Assembly (NCBI GenBank): GCA_944470555.2 | Contig: OX104134.1 | Location: 110,726,701 to 110,790,700, forward strand | Reading direction: 5' to 3' | From: Heterobilharzia americana | Lineage: Eukaryota > Platyhelminthes > Trematoda > Strigeidida > Schistosomatidae | Length of the DNA stretch: 64,000 nt | In this document: positions 21,324-31,529 of the stretch, piece after piece | How the letters are laid out: every line of letters begins with the position of its first letter | How positions within the stretch are numbered: the first letter of the stretch is position 1 | Made by a program: the position numbers and the translations under genes | The notes under the pieces: model-generated | What the model was told of the DNA's origin: nothing | Databases searched by the model: none | The model's input: only the letters and a program-made list of their open reading frames with translations

Positions 21324-23818
21324 TTACGCCAACTTGTTAGTTTTCGCCTGCAGATCTTCAAGTTTGTGTAACAGCAGGCACAAGTCATCAGCGAAATCCA
21401 AATCTTCTAGGTTCTTTTCCACAGTCCAGCGTATCCCCCTCTTCTCACAGCTCCCCACTGTTTGTTGCATGATCCAATCGACCGCAACACAATCAGGAAT
21501 ATCATGGGGGATAGTAGACAACCTTGTTTCACTCCTGTCTTCACTTCAAAAGCATCACTGAACTCCCCATTGTGAATTGCTCGGCATGTGGAGTCTTCAT
21601 ATAGTTGTTGAATGAGGCTGATAAAGATTTGCTGTATTCCGTAGCATTGGAACAGTTTCTGAATTACTTCTCGGTCGACGCTGTCAAAGGCCTTCTCAAA
21701 GTCGATGAAGTTGAGTTTGAGTTGAGTTGACTGCCATTCTATACTCAGTTCTATGATGATGCCTAGTGTAGTGTTGCGATTTGGTCCACACATGATTTGC
21801 ACTTCCTGAAGCTTGCCTGTTCCGGTCGTATTTTTTAATCCAGCCCACCCTTTAGCCTCTCCAGGATGATGCGGCTTAATATTTTGCTCACTTGGGGTGA
21901 ACAGGAGAGTGATTCTTCGCCAGTTCTTGCAAACACTGAGGTCTCCCTTCTTCGGCAGTTTGACAAGGTAACCCTTCTTCCAATCGTCAGGTACCTTCTC
22001 TTCCTTCCACACCTTCTGCAATAGTGGTGTGAGCATGTCTGCTGTTGTCTCTGCGTCTGTTCTCAGTGCTTCTGGCGGGATCCCGTCTGGTCCTGCTGCT
22101 TTCCCACATTTCAGTACCTTTAAGGCGTTCAGGACTTCCATTCTCGTTGGGGGATTTATGTTCACTTGTAATTCAGCGGCTGCAGGTGGTATTTCTGGAC
22201 GAAGTGCAGGTGGTGGTCGACTCAAGAGCTTCTTGAAGTGGTCGGCCCATCGTTTCCCCTGTTTCTCTTCTTTTGCAATTAAATTTCCCTCTTCATCTTT
22301 TATTGGTTTCATCTGTGTTGATCTCGCCCCTGATAGCAACCTGGTTATTTGATACAATGTTATCAGGTCTCTATCTCTCCTACTTGCAGCCTGTTCTGCT
22401 TCACTTGCCAGTGTTTCGTAGAAGTATCTTTTGTCTTTCCACTCACCCTTCTTCACTTCTTTGTCCAGTGTAGTGTTTTGTACATTGTGCTCAGTTCCTC
22501 TTGTCGTTGAGCATCCTTGCACTGGTTTATCTTCTGCTTCACCATCCTCCTCTCCCAGCTCTATCAGTTCCATGTATCCGTCGAGACCATTCCTTATCTT
22601 TCTTCTTCCTTCCTAATGCTGCCGTGCAAGTTTCTTTCCACATCTCTTTCAAAGACTTCCAGTGTTCACCCACACAGGTTTCTTCACGGATGTTCCTCGA
22701 TATCTCCCATTTTGTCTTGATGGCTGGCTGTCGTGAAGATTTCCTTTGTAGTTTCATCCTTCAGTTTCCGAGCGTTGTACTTGAATTGAGGTCTATCACC
22801 AGCTTCCTTGAAGGCTTTTTACTTGATTTGGAAGGTTCCTTGCACTAGATAGTGGTCTGAACCTATATCCACTCCTCTTCTTCACCTTGTGTCAAGTAGA
22901 CTGCATCTCCATTTTCTTGAAATTGAGATGAAGTCGATTTGACTTTTAGTGTGTCCTGGTGCCCGGTGAAATCCATGTCGCTTTGTGGATATCCTTGTGC
23001 TTGAACACAGTGCCTGACTCCAATCACCAAATCGTTGAATGCACAGAAATCTGCAAACAATTCTCCATTCTCGTTCATCACCTCACCGAGCGCTTCTCGA
23101 CCCATGCACAGTTCTCTTCGCGTGTTGTCCACTCCCAGTTTGGCATTAATGTCATCCTTTGAATTTTGATATCGCCAACTGAGGTCTCGTCCAGTGTTGA
23201 TTGCAGTTGTCTGTAGAATTCCTCCTTTTTCTCTTCATCTGCATTATTTGTAGGTGCATAACATTGTATGATTGTGACCTTCCTTCCTTTTGAGTCGAAC
23301 CTTTCTGTCATGATCCTGGAGAAGATTGGTTCCCACTGCATGGGGGCCTTCGATGCTGTTGGGGACATCATGATAGCCACTCCCTTAGTGTACTCATGGT
23401 TGTCGTCTGTGTGACAATATCGGAGTAGATTATTGATTCTCTAGTTGACATTTTGGAAAGTTCACTCCCATTCTATCTGCTTTCGCAAGTTCTAAGCACT
23501 TCGATGTGATGCCTCTTCATCTCGTCTGCAATCTGAGCTGCCTTGCTGGGTTCAAACATTGTGCGGACATTCCATGTCCGCACGTTTACTTTCGCTTCCA
23601 TCGAGGGAGAGAAGACACACCGGCCAATTGGCTTCCCGAAGGCTTTCACCAACTGGCGTCATTTCGCCTCTCCGATTCCAGTGAGGACTAATTTTGTCAT
23701 TATTTTTACATATCGTTTGTGCTTTGAAGTTTCTTTAGCGGTTAGATTTGTCTTCCTGTGTAGGGTTACCAGCCCTATGCCCAACCTTCTCTCTATAACC
23801 GGGCTCGGGACGGGCTAG
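21324..23818 (-). pseudogene. RTE-2b endonuclease-reverse transcriptase
   Basis: Pieces in several frames cover endonuclease (23720-22760; 'IQCYAPTNNADEEKKEEFYR') and reverse transcriptase (22573-21324; 'GKAAGPDGIPPEALR', 'NFIDFEKAFDSVDREVI', 'GVKQGCLLSPMIFLIV', and an intact 'LDFADDLC' near 21415-21395). The endonuclease frame break seen in RTE-2a is present here at the same place. Further private frame changes occur near 22760, 22490, 21820 and 21500. The copy is not functional. Confidence 0.82.
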
Positions 23819-23847
23819 TAACTAGTGAACTAGCTAACCAGACGAGG

Positions 23848-24254
23848 TTACTTGAAGGTTATTTCTTCGGAATCGTCCACCACAGTTTTAGGATACTCCA
23901 GAGATCAGAAGGCGATATTTGTCCTCTCTCCGCTGTGGTCGTCGGTCGGCTTGATTGTCATAATATTTGGAAGTAGGATGAGAAGTCCTGTAAATTCCCA
24001 AGGCAATCAGTTATTATGCACGACAGGCAATAGTCACGGAGGCAGGAGTCGGAATGGTTAGAAGCACATCATATTTCCACGATTAGCAGCAGCAAAAGAT
24101 GCAATTTCCGCCACAACCAAAAAAGTGTACATATAAACAACATTCGTTTTTACAAGTATTAGGAATAATGTACAAAATGTGTAAAGAAAACAATGAAAAG
24201 GAAATATCGCTTGTGGTTGAAGTGGTTTATACATAATTGTATGCAGTCTCCACA
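23848..24254 (-). repeat. 3' LTR of the gypsy element, proximal 407 bp
   Basis: This segment is identical to 28486-28892 except for one base near its left end (ttgaagg against ttggagg). It ends next to the polypurine tract. Confidence 0.92.
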
Positions 24255-24270
24255 CAGTTCCCCCCCTTAA
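24255..24270 (-). promoter_or_regulatory. Polypurine tract
   Basis: On the element strand the sequence reads TTAAGGGGGGGAACTG directly before the 3' LTR start TGTGGAG. A purine run at this position primes plus-strand DNA synthesis in LTR retrotransposons. Confidence 0.85.
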
Positions 24271-24274
24271 AAAT

Positions 24275-24640
24275 GTGGAGGAACTGTCTGGTAGAGGGAG
24301 AAAAAGAAAATGTGCACTCAGGGCCAAACCAAAAGATATATATAAGTGGATGAAAGTTACCCTGAAGTGGTGGTTGTTTCACTTCGGCGTCATCAGCTAC
24401 AAAAGCTGGCTTGAGTCGATCGAGGGTCACAATCTCTTGCTTACCCTGTTTGTTTACGGTTAAGTATTTTTCAGCTCGGCTAATCCCTGGGAAGGGTCCT
24501 TCATATGGAGGCTGCAAATCTTTTCTAACCCCGTCAATCCTAACGAAAACAAACTTGCAGGACGTCAGCTGCCTATCCAGTTATTCACGATGGTCGCTAG
24601 TGTGAGGTGGTGTGGGCTGTATATATGAAACACGTTGAGC
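24275..24640 (-). pseudogene. Gypsy integrase C-terminal module
   Basis: The minus frame 24517-24227 carries 'LQPPYEGPFPGISRAEKY' and 'IVTLDRLKPAF', matching the SH3-like GPY/F-type module at the integrase C-terminus of Ty3/gypsy elements. The frame just before it (about 24640-24520) continues the same protein in another phase. It belongs to the pol polyprotein of this element. Confidence 0.75.
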
Positions 24641-24807
24641 GAGGTTTTCAGCGAACGTAGAGATGTTGGTTTCTGATAAATCCTGTGGGTTTACGAGCTG
24701 TCCCTGTAAGACCAAGCTCGTTCCGTAGAGTAGCCGGGCTGGGTGCGTCCTAAGTCTTCTTTCACAGTGGATCGGATTCCAGGTAGGATGATTGGAGGGA
24801 ATTCACT

Positions 24808-25430
24808 TTATTTAATACTGTCACGCAGTGCCATCAGCAGGCTTTTTAGCTGACGGTGAAATCTCTCCACCAAACCATTCGCTGCTGTATGATAAGCTGT
24901 GGTTCGTATGTGATGTATTCCGAGGAGTCGAGTGAACTCTTGGAATAAAGTCGACTGGAATTGTGAACCTCTGTCAGAGGTGAGTGTAGGAGGTACACCA
25001 AAGTTTGAAACCCAGCTGTCAAGGAAAACAGACGCGATATTCTCAGCTGAAGTATCACCTATAGGGCAAGCGATAGTCCATCTGGTAAAACGGTCGACAG
25101 CTGTTAGTATGTGGGTGAATCCTCTGGATGCTGGAAGAGGTCCCACAGGGTCTATACGAACATGCTGGAAACGTCGGTCAGGTAGTTGGAATTGTTGAGG
25201 TGTAGTAATCGTATGTCGGTGCACTTTTGAACACTGACACTGCAAGCATTCCCGTGCCCATCTTCTGATATCCGCATTCATGTTAGGCCACACGAAACGT
25301 TGACTAATCAGTCGAACCGTGGCGCGCACACCTGGATGCGACAGAGTGTAAGTGCTGAAATACAGCCTTTCGACAGGCTAATGGAACAAAAGGACGGTTC
25401 ACACCAGTAGATGTGTCCTACACAATGGTA
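24808..25430 (-). pseudogene. Gypsy integrase core
   Basis: The frame 25329-24808 encodes most of an integrase. Upstream in-frame sequence adds 'LSHPGVRATVRLI' with one His of the HHCC finger, and 'CLQCQ' gives its two Cys. The DDE triad is visible in 'HVRIDPVGPLP', 'LTSDRGSQF' and 'ANGLVERFHR'. The enzyme would insert element DNA into the genome. A frame change near 25360 breaks the link to the upstream RNase H part and a stop at 24808 ends the core early. Confidence 0.85.
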
Positions 25431-25966
25431 GCATCGGATAAGGGTACTGGAACATCTTTGAGAGTAAGAGCTGAATTCGTTTGGTTAGCCAGGAGATCTG
25501 GGTCGGCTTTCCGTAATGTTACCATATTTTTGAGCTCGATGTCCGGTTGCCGTGTTAGGAGGTTCACGCCAATGCGAGACAAGGAATTGGCTACAACGTT
25601 AGCATCACCCATGACAAACCAGGTATCGGTAGAAAACTGCGAGATATAGTCCAGTTGTCTTGCTTCTCTTGGCGAATGCCTATCCAGTGCTGTTCGAAAC
25701 GCATAGCATAATGGTTTGTGTTAGGTGAGGATGGTGAAATCACGCCCTTGTAGCAGATGGTTAAGGTGTTTGACCGCGAGGCAGACGGATAGGGGTTCCC
25801 TTCCGAAGGCACTGTATCCTTTTTGGGGTGGCTCTAGCTTCTTGGAAAAGAAAGCAGGTGGAAGTGTCTTATCGTCAAGCTTTTGATGAAGGACGGCTCC
25901 GACTGCAGATTGGGAAGCATCTGTGCAGAGGATCAAGCGTGCCTCTGGGTTAGGATTCAAATGCAA
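25418..25966 (-). pseudogene. Gypsy RNase H region
   Basis: The frame 25966-25721 has 'LILCTDASQSAVGAVLHQ' and 'PPAFFSKKLEPPQKGYSAFGRE', typical of the RNase H fold that follows gypsy reverse transcriptase. The frame 25612-25418 ('MGDANVVANSLSRIGVN') continues the linker to integrase. Frame changes near 25960 and 25720-25610 break the polyprotein. Confidence 0.8.
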
Positions 25967-27204
25967 AGCATGACCACCTGTGATAATGCTTTTTTGGCCT
26001 TATGGAAAGCTTGACGTGCTTTGTTGGTGAAACGGAAATTCTTTTGGCTGCCCTTAAGCAGATTCATCAAAGGCTGGAGAATCGAGGCGCAGTGTGGGAT
26101 GAAACGTCGATAGAAGTTGAGCATGCCAAGGAAACGTAGTAGTTTCTTTGTCAAATCGGGTTCGGTGTATTGCAAGAGGGCATCAGTTTTATCGCTAAGA
26201 GGTTTTATACCTTGGGCGTTTATGTAATGTCCCAAAAACTCTAACGAAGGCACCCCAAAGATGCACTTGTTTGGATTGATAACTACCCCGTATTGCTGAA
26301 AACGTTCGGACAAAACGGTAAGGTGTTGGAAGTGTTCTTCCTGGGAAGCACTTGCGATCAGGACGTCATCGATGCAGACAAAAACGAAATCGAGACCTTG
26401 CGTAACCTGATCCATGAATCGTTGGAACGATTGCGCCGCGTTTTTGAGTCCAAATGGCATTCGGAGAAACTCAAACAGTCCGAAAGGAGTTATCATCGCC
26501 GTTTTTGCGATGTCTTCCGGTGCGACAGGTATTTGATGGTATGCGTGAACTAAGTCCACTTTTGAGAATATGGTCTTCCCATGCAAGGTAAGGGAAAAAT
26601 CGTGTAGGTGGGGGATGGGGTAGCGATCAGGAACGGTCGCGTTGTTCAAGGCACGATAATCACCACACGGACGCCAGTCATGATCCTTCTTTGCCACCAT
26701 GTGCAGTGGCGAAGCCCAAGCGCTGTTGGACGGCCGTATTATGCCCAGCTGCATCATATGTTCGAATTCAGCTTTGGCGGCGGCTAACTTGTCAGGTGGT
26801 AGGCATCGGGGTCGTGCACGGACGGGTTGGCCTTTGGTGACAATCTTATGCACTGTTGTGTGGCGTACTTCCCGGATGTGATAGTTGGGTTTTACTATGC
26901 TGGGGAAGTTCTGGAGCAGATGTGCATATCTGTCATCCTCAGGTTTTGCAATGCAGACGCTATGGATAGAATAATCTGACACGATGCCTTGGACGTTTAG
27001 CTTTGTGCATGCATCAATCAGCTTCTTCTTGTTGACATCAACTAGCAGATTGAAAGCACTTAAGAAGTCGGCCCCTAATATTGGATGAAGTACATCGGCG
27101 ATGATGGAAATCCAGGTGAATCGGCGGCGTAGACCAAGATCTAATATCAGTGACTGCTCACCAAACGTTGATAAGCAAGTTTTGTTCGCAGCTTGAAGAG
27201 ACAA
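25957..27204 (-). pseudogene. Gypsy reverse transcriptase with protease C-terminus
   Basis: A 415-codon frame starts within the protease C-terminal part ('[17 protein letters not shown]') and continues into reverse transcriptase: '[20 protein letters not shown]', '[20 protein letters not shown]', '[16 protein letters not shown]', '[20 protein letters not shown]', and the catalytic box '[11 protein letters not shown]'. Most gypsy elements have Tyr where this one has Cys before IDD. The frame stops at 25957 where RNase H continues in another phase. This is the longest intact piece of the element. Confidence 0.88.
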
Positions 27205-27353
27205 CTTGCTAGGGGTTGTTGATGGTCGCCGTGAAAGTTAGAGCGGAATAACACTAACTTCGGCACCTGTGTCAACTAAAAACCGGGAGCCTGAAGTTTT
27301 ATCCGTTACGTAGGAGAGGCGACTGGAATGGTTGCCAGTAACAGCTGTCGCCC
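27205..27353 (-). pseudogene. Gypsy protease N-terminal part
   Basis: On the minus strand 'SGSRFLVDTGAEVSVIPL' contains the aspartic protease active site DTGAE (Asp at 27273-27271). A TAA stop at 27240-27238 follows at once, and the downstream frame is displaced, so the protease is split from the rest of pol. Confidence 0.8.
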
Positions 27354-28242
27354 TCACTGTCTGGCTGACCCGTTTCCCTGGTCTGACGATGATCTTTTAT
27401 CAAAAGTGCAGGGTCTAGTACACCGGTTGGCTTTGTGGCCAAACTTTCTGTGGTACCAGCAGATATCTTGTGCGGCTTTAGGTGAGCGAGGTCGATGCCC
27501 GTCGGTTGATCGTTTACGAGGTAGGGACCGCGGACGACGGATTTCAGTATTCGACACCTTAGCTGACGACGCTCCAAACTTGGACGTTAAGTCAGCTAAC
27601 TGTGACTGAATACTAGAAGAGTGGGTAGGGGTTGATGGCAGGTTAAACTGGAGGCTGTTGGTTGTTGCTGTCATCAAGAGGCTATCAGAAAGGTTATCTG
27701 GGTAGACTTCCGCTATTTTGTCAGCCATGTTAGCTAAGCTATCTAGTTCGGTAGTTGTTGCCGAGATACTGAGTATCTGCCGCACATTGAATGGAAGCCG
27801 CTGAAGCCATAGCTGCTTGAGAACATGCCCGTCAAATTGATGCGAGCCGGCGAGCTGTTTCATGTACCGAAGCAGTTGTGAAGGCTTTCTATCCCCCAGT
27901 TCACATGAAGTAAGTAAGTGCTGCAGCCGTTTCTCGTCGGACGTAGATGTCCGCTGGATAACTGCTGGCTTCAGTTTGTCAGTGTGCCTCTTCAGGAACA
28001 TTATCGATCAAGTCTCCGACTTCGGTGGCGACCTCAGTGGGTAAGGCTCCTACTACATAAACATATTTAGATGCTTGGGAGCGTATGTTGCGTGTCGTGA
28101 AAAGAGCCGCAATCTGAGCAAACCACGTACGGGGGTTGTTAAAACCATACGGGGAAGTCGTATGTCCGGTATGGCGTGTAATGAGCTCATCTGCACGTCG
28201 CCACCGCTCTGCCCATTTAGCAGGCTTGGGGAGGTAACTCAT
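27354..28242 (-). pseudogene. Gypsy gag
   Basis: The likely start is the ATG at 28242 ('MSYLPKPAKWAERWRRADEL'). The capsid-like part changes frame near 27990 (a one-base shift between 'DLIDNVPEEAH' and 'HTDKLKPAVIQ') and continues to 27354. A zinc knuckle 'CWYHRKFGHKANRCTRPC' lies near the end, as in animal Ty3/gypsy gag proteins. Gag would package element RNA; the frame shift should abolish full-length product. Confidence 0.8.
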
Positions 28243-28340
28243 TAGTAGCCGAGGAATAAACAAAATTACCAAAAAAATAAACAAAATTAAACATAGCTAT
28301 GAAGCAAAGGAAGTTCGCTAAATCGGGCTCACCAATATTA

Positions 28341-28352
28341 TACGGTGGACCA
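28341..28352 (-). promoter_or_regulatory. Possible primer binding site
   Basis: On the element strand TGGTCCACCGTA begins a few bases after the 5' LTR. A TGG start at this position is what a tRNA 3' CCA primer needs. I could not match the following bases to a specific tRNA. Confidence 0.35.
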
Positions 28353-28358
28353 AAAGAG

Positions 28359-28892
28359 TGTCAAGTAAACCAAAATGACAAACTACGCATAATTTGCAAG
28401 AAAAATGGATTTTATGATATACGTGAGTGAAAAGTTATACGTTATGGAACGAAATAGCATTGTCAATGTTAAAAATAATCACGGGTTACTTGGAGGTTAT
28501 TTCTTCGGAATCGTCCACCACAGTTTTAGGATACTCCAGAGATCAGAAGGCGATATTTGTCCTCTCTCCGCTGTGGTCGTCGGTCGGCTTGATTGTCATA
28601 ATATTTGGAAGTAGGATGAGAAGTCCTGTAAATTCCCAAGGCAATCAGTTATTATGCACGACAGGCAATAGTCACGGAGGCAGGAGTCGGAATGGTTAGA
28701 AGCACATCATATTTCCACGATTAGCAGCAGCAAAAGATGCAATTTCCGCCACAACCAAAAAAGTGTACATATAAACAACATTCGTTTTTACAAGTATTAG
28801 GAATAATGTACAAAATGTGTAAAGAAAACAATGAAAAGGAAATATCGCTTGTGGTTGAAGTGGTTTATACATAATTGTATGCAGTCTCCACA
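28359..28892 (-). repeat. 5' LTR of the gypsy element
   Basis: A 534-bp LTR with TG...CA ends. Its 407 bp at 28486-28892 are one base different from 23848-24254, and its 127 bp at 28359-28485 are about 11 percent different from 20462-20587. It should hold the element promoter, directed leftward. Confidence 0.9.
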
Positions 28893-29046
28893 GATTATGT
28901 GGAGCACAAATAGGTCGTATAAGGTGAATATTGTGTACTCAATTTTGTTTAAAACTGTTTAAGGGCAACGACCGACAGCTTTGCGGGCTCCTTGGATTCG
29001 AGGTAGACTATTTTCCGTATGAAAGTCATTAGGATTTGGCTTCAGG
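28893..29046 (+). promoter_or_regulatory. 5' flank of the gene at 29047
   Basis: This 154-bp interval separates the gypsy 5' LTR from the first ATG. The bases just before the ATG read 'ttggcttcagg', which contains an AG that could accept a cis or trans (spliced leader) splice. Promoter elements are not identifiable by eye. Confidence 0.35.
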
Positions 29047-29763
29047 ATGTCTGAGGTATTACTGAATGACTCTGCAGTAAAACAAGAATATTTTGAAGAT
29101 GATGAAAGTTTGCTAAAATCGGATGTGTTTGACTCTGTACCTGAGGGGCTATCAGGAGAACTTACTGAAATCGGGTTCGACAACGGATGTCCTGGTGTTA
29201 TTGGCCGTGATCCTTATGGCGATCTATTTTTAATGGACCCTAATGATCTGCTGGGTGTGAGAGAGGAGGTTATTGGTAATGACACCAGCAACAGCCCAGA
29301 AAGTGTGCCTGTGTGTGACCCTTGTATAGTGACTGCAGATGAATCAAATGATTCCACTAACGAACGCGCAAATCAAAGACGAAAGAAGGCGAGAATTCGA
29401 AACGTTAACCTGAGCAAGCCTGAGATAGATAATCGTGAGCTTTCTGACTTGGATGATGGCAGTCAGACTAATGGGTACTCAGGTGCCAAATTTTCGCATA
29501 CCTACTCACCCGTTAAGCTAGACACCGACACAGTTTTGGGTAAGCAATTAAGCTCGTTTTTATGTGATCCGTAGGCAACGTGCCTTATGTTTTATATAGT
29601 AGCGCCGCCGGAGGTCTCAGCGGGAAGGGCTTTATTGTAAATCGGCGATACTCAACAGCTATGGGACACAAACAAATCCATGTTTGGCATGGACAGCCTC
29701 GTTATCGGCGTCATTTCGCTCTGGGTAGTAATGCAACCATCGCAACACGATTTGTTCCTCAGA
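29047..29763 (+). CDS. Unrecognised gene, exons 1-2 (5' part)
   Basis: Two exons join cleanly across a 35-bp intron: 29047-29539 and 29575-29763 (donor GTAAGC at 29540, acceptor GTAG ending 29574, phase 1). A further donor GTAAGT at 29764 shows the gene continues, but I cannot find the next exon; long introns filled with retroelements would be normal here. The visible 227 residues begin acidic (MSEVLLNDSAVKQEYFEDDE), contain a basic nuclear-localisation-like run RRKKARIR (residues 111-118), and end in a Gly/Arg/His-rich segment with 'NRRYSTAMGHKQIHVWHG'. I do not recognise the family. Codon content and clean splice signals favour a true host gene, perhaps nuclear. Confidence 0.65.
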
Positions 29764-31529
29764 GTAAGTCGTAAGTTTTCTTAAAAATCACTGACTTTTG
29801 TCGATAAGACGTTACGAACTTACCGTTATTTTTACGGTCGCATTTTGTATGAAAAGTTGTGCTAGTAATCTTAGCCTTTTCTTAGTGCTTCTTAAACTTG
29901 ATATTGAGTATATCTCACCTATGCGTTATCGTTTACCCTAGTGGTTCACTTTTATTTTAGTGTTTCCCTCGTCAGCCGTACACTTTATACCAACTGCAGT
30001 ACAACAGATATCAAGTTATCGGTTAGCAGTTTAGTTGACTCAATCGAGTATGTCAGAGCTATCCACTCTTCTGGTCTGTCGCAAATTTTCTTCACGCGCT
30101 TCTATTATTTAGACTAGCTGTTAGTTTCCTCAGACTGTCAGACAACACATGAGTATGCTGATTGCGTATTTTTCTTGGGTCAGATATTTGTCAAAACCCA
30201 GTCTCCTGATCGAGAGGGACATTCGAATATTGTATCAAGATAAGCTTACTGTTACGTGTAGCATAGCAAAGAGAGGTGAAGGGCTAGAACTAAACAGGTG
30301 CTTCAATAGTTCCAAAATGCGCATTTCTAAGGAACAAAAGACTCAGATATTACCTCAAATGTGCGTCCCACCCAGCTTTTTTCAATTCCTAACCAGAGCT
30401 GTTAAGTTCCACTCTATACCGCGCAAACAGGAGCCCCACTTTAAACGAATATAACCCAGAGCTACTCAAACTGTCACTTTAAGCTACCTTAGTTCTAAAG
30501 AGTTAGTACTTAAAAAACCAACATCGACGATGTTTAAGCAACAAAAAGAAAAGATAAGTAAGTGTGGGATGGGTTCTTTGCACGTACAGTTTTTCTGACT
30601 TGTTGAATACTATATCCATAACATATATTTAACTTATAGTCACTACTAGAGGCTTGCACTCAGTGATTCCTAGCCTTGCGTTTTCTTCGCATCGTCCTTG
30701 TGTATTAAAACTAGGGTTATCGATGTTGAAGTTGGTTGTGAGTTTGCGTTGACTGGCGTGTTTCACATGACTATCTACTAGGAACCTTCAAGTGGTCCTA
30801 ACGGCGACCAGGTAGAATAAACGATGAATGAACCTAAACATGGAAATGGTACTTGGTGAGAGATATGAAATGTAGAGTGATGAGATATTTGCATTAGCAC
30901 ACAACGTCAGTACATCGTGTTTAAAGATAATATAGTAAAGGATAAAAGAGATGGTTTAGTTATATTTAGTCACCGAATATAAAGGAAAATGAGTTGAACA
31001 AGTACTGACTTACTGACACGATTTTAAGGTCTTGATCTGGGTGACATATATGCATCGTTAATCACTCGTTGTACGCTCTCTTATCAGATTCTCATCAATC
31101 TAGGCATCTGTCCGATTTGATTTCATCAGCGCCAAAACGTATCATAAATATGCAATTCGTTGAACTTTTTTGCCCAACACTCAATTTCTTCTTGTTTATT
31201 ACATCTTTATGTGTCACTGTGATCCATTCTCAACTATGTCAAATAGTGTGCAATCGCGTTATACATATCTTGCTGTTCGTAATCAGGAAATGCAGACGCT
31301 TCATAAAAGTTTGGGGTTCTGTGGACTGTGACCTGTTGATATTTTGCATCTAGCCGCTTCCGTGCCCGGTCCAGATTTACTGGCTTGTGCATTCACTTGT
31401 CACTAGCAGGTTCAAATCACACCAAATGGTGTACTCGTCTAGCCTGATTTTTAAGGTCTGAATTCCACATTACTTTTGTGGTTCTCAGGCAGTCAGTCAC
31501 TATCAACATGGGATCTGGCATTAATGCGT
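29764..31529. other. Probable intron and unassigned sequence
   Basis: This follows the second donor of the 29047 gene. Frames at 30149-30454 and 31069-31353 are open but show no recognised domain. A tRNA-like remnant may lie near 31365-31440 ('agcaggttcaaatcac' resembles a B box). Confidence 0.35.

Larger units (their letters stand above)
20588..23847 (-). mobile_element. RTE-2b, second RTE-2 copy inside the gypsy LTR
   Basis: A near full-length minus-strand RTE-2 copy, with its ATT-rich tail at 20588-20611 and its 5' end at 23847 ('cgagg', as in RTE-2a). The flanks are two halves of one LTR, so it inserted within that LTR. The target duplication cannot be resolved beyond the shared 'ggtta'. 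It matches RTE-2a over the full length but carries private indels. Confidence 0.88.
20462..28892 (-). mobile_element. Ty3/gypsy LTR retrotransposon, interrupted by RTE-2b
   Basis: The element runs on the minus strand from the 5' LTR (28359-28892) to a 3' LTR split in two (20462-20587 and 23848-24254). The LTRs are about 534 bp and end in TG...CA (TGTGGAG... to ...TTGACA on the element strand). A polypurine tract sits next to the 3' LTR. The internal region encodes gag with a zinc knuckle, protease, reverse transcriptase, RNase H and integrase in the Ty3/gypsy order. Without RTE-2b the element would be about 5.2 kb. Coding frames are broken in several places. No clear flanking target duplication is visible (aagaa on the left, gatta on the right). 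Confidence 0.85.
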
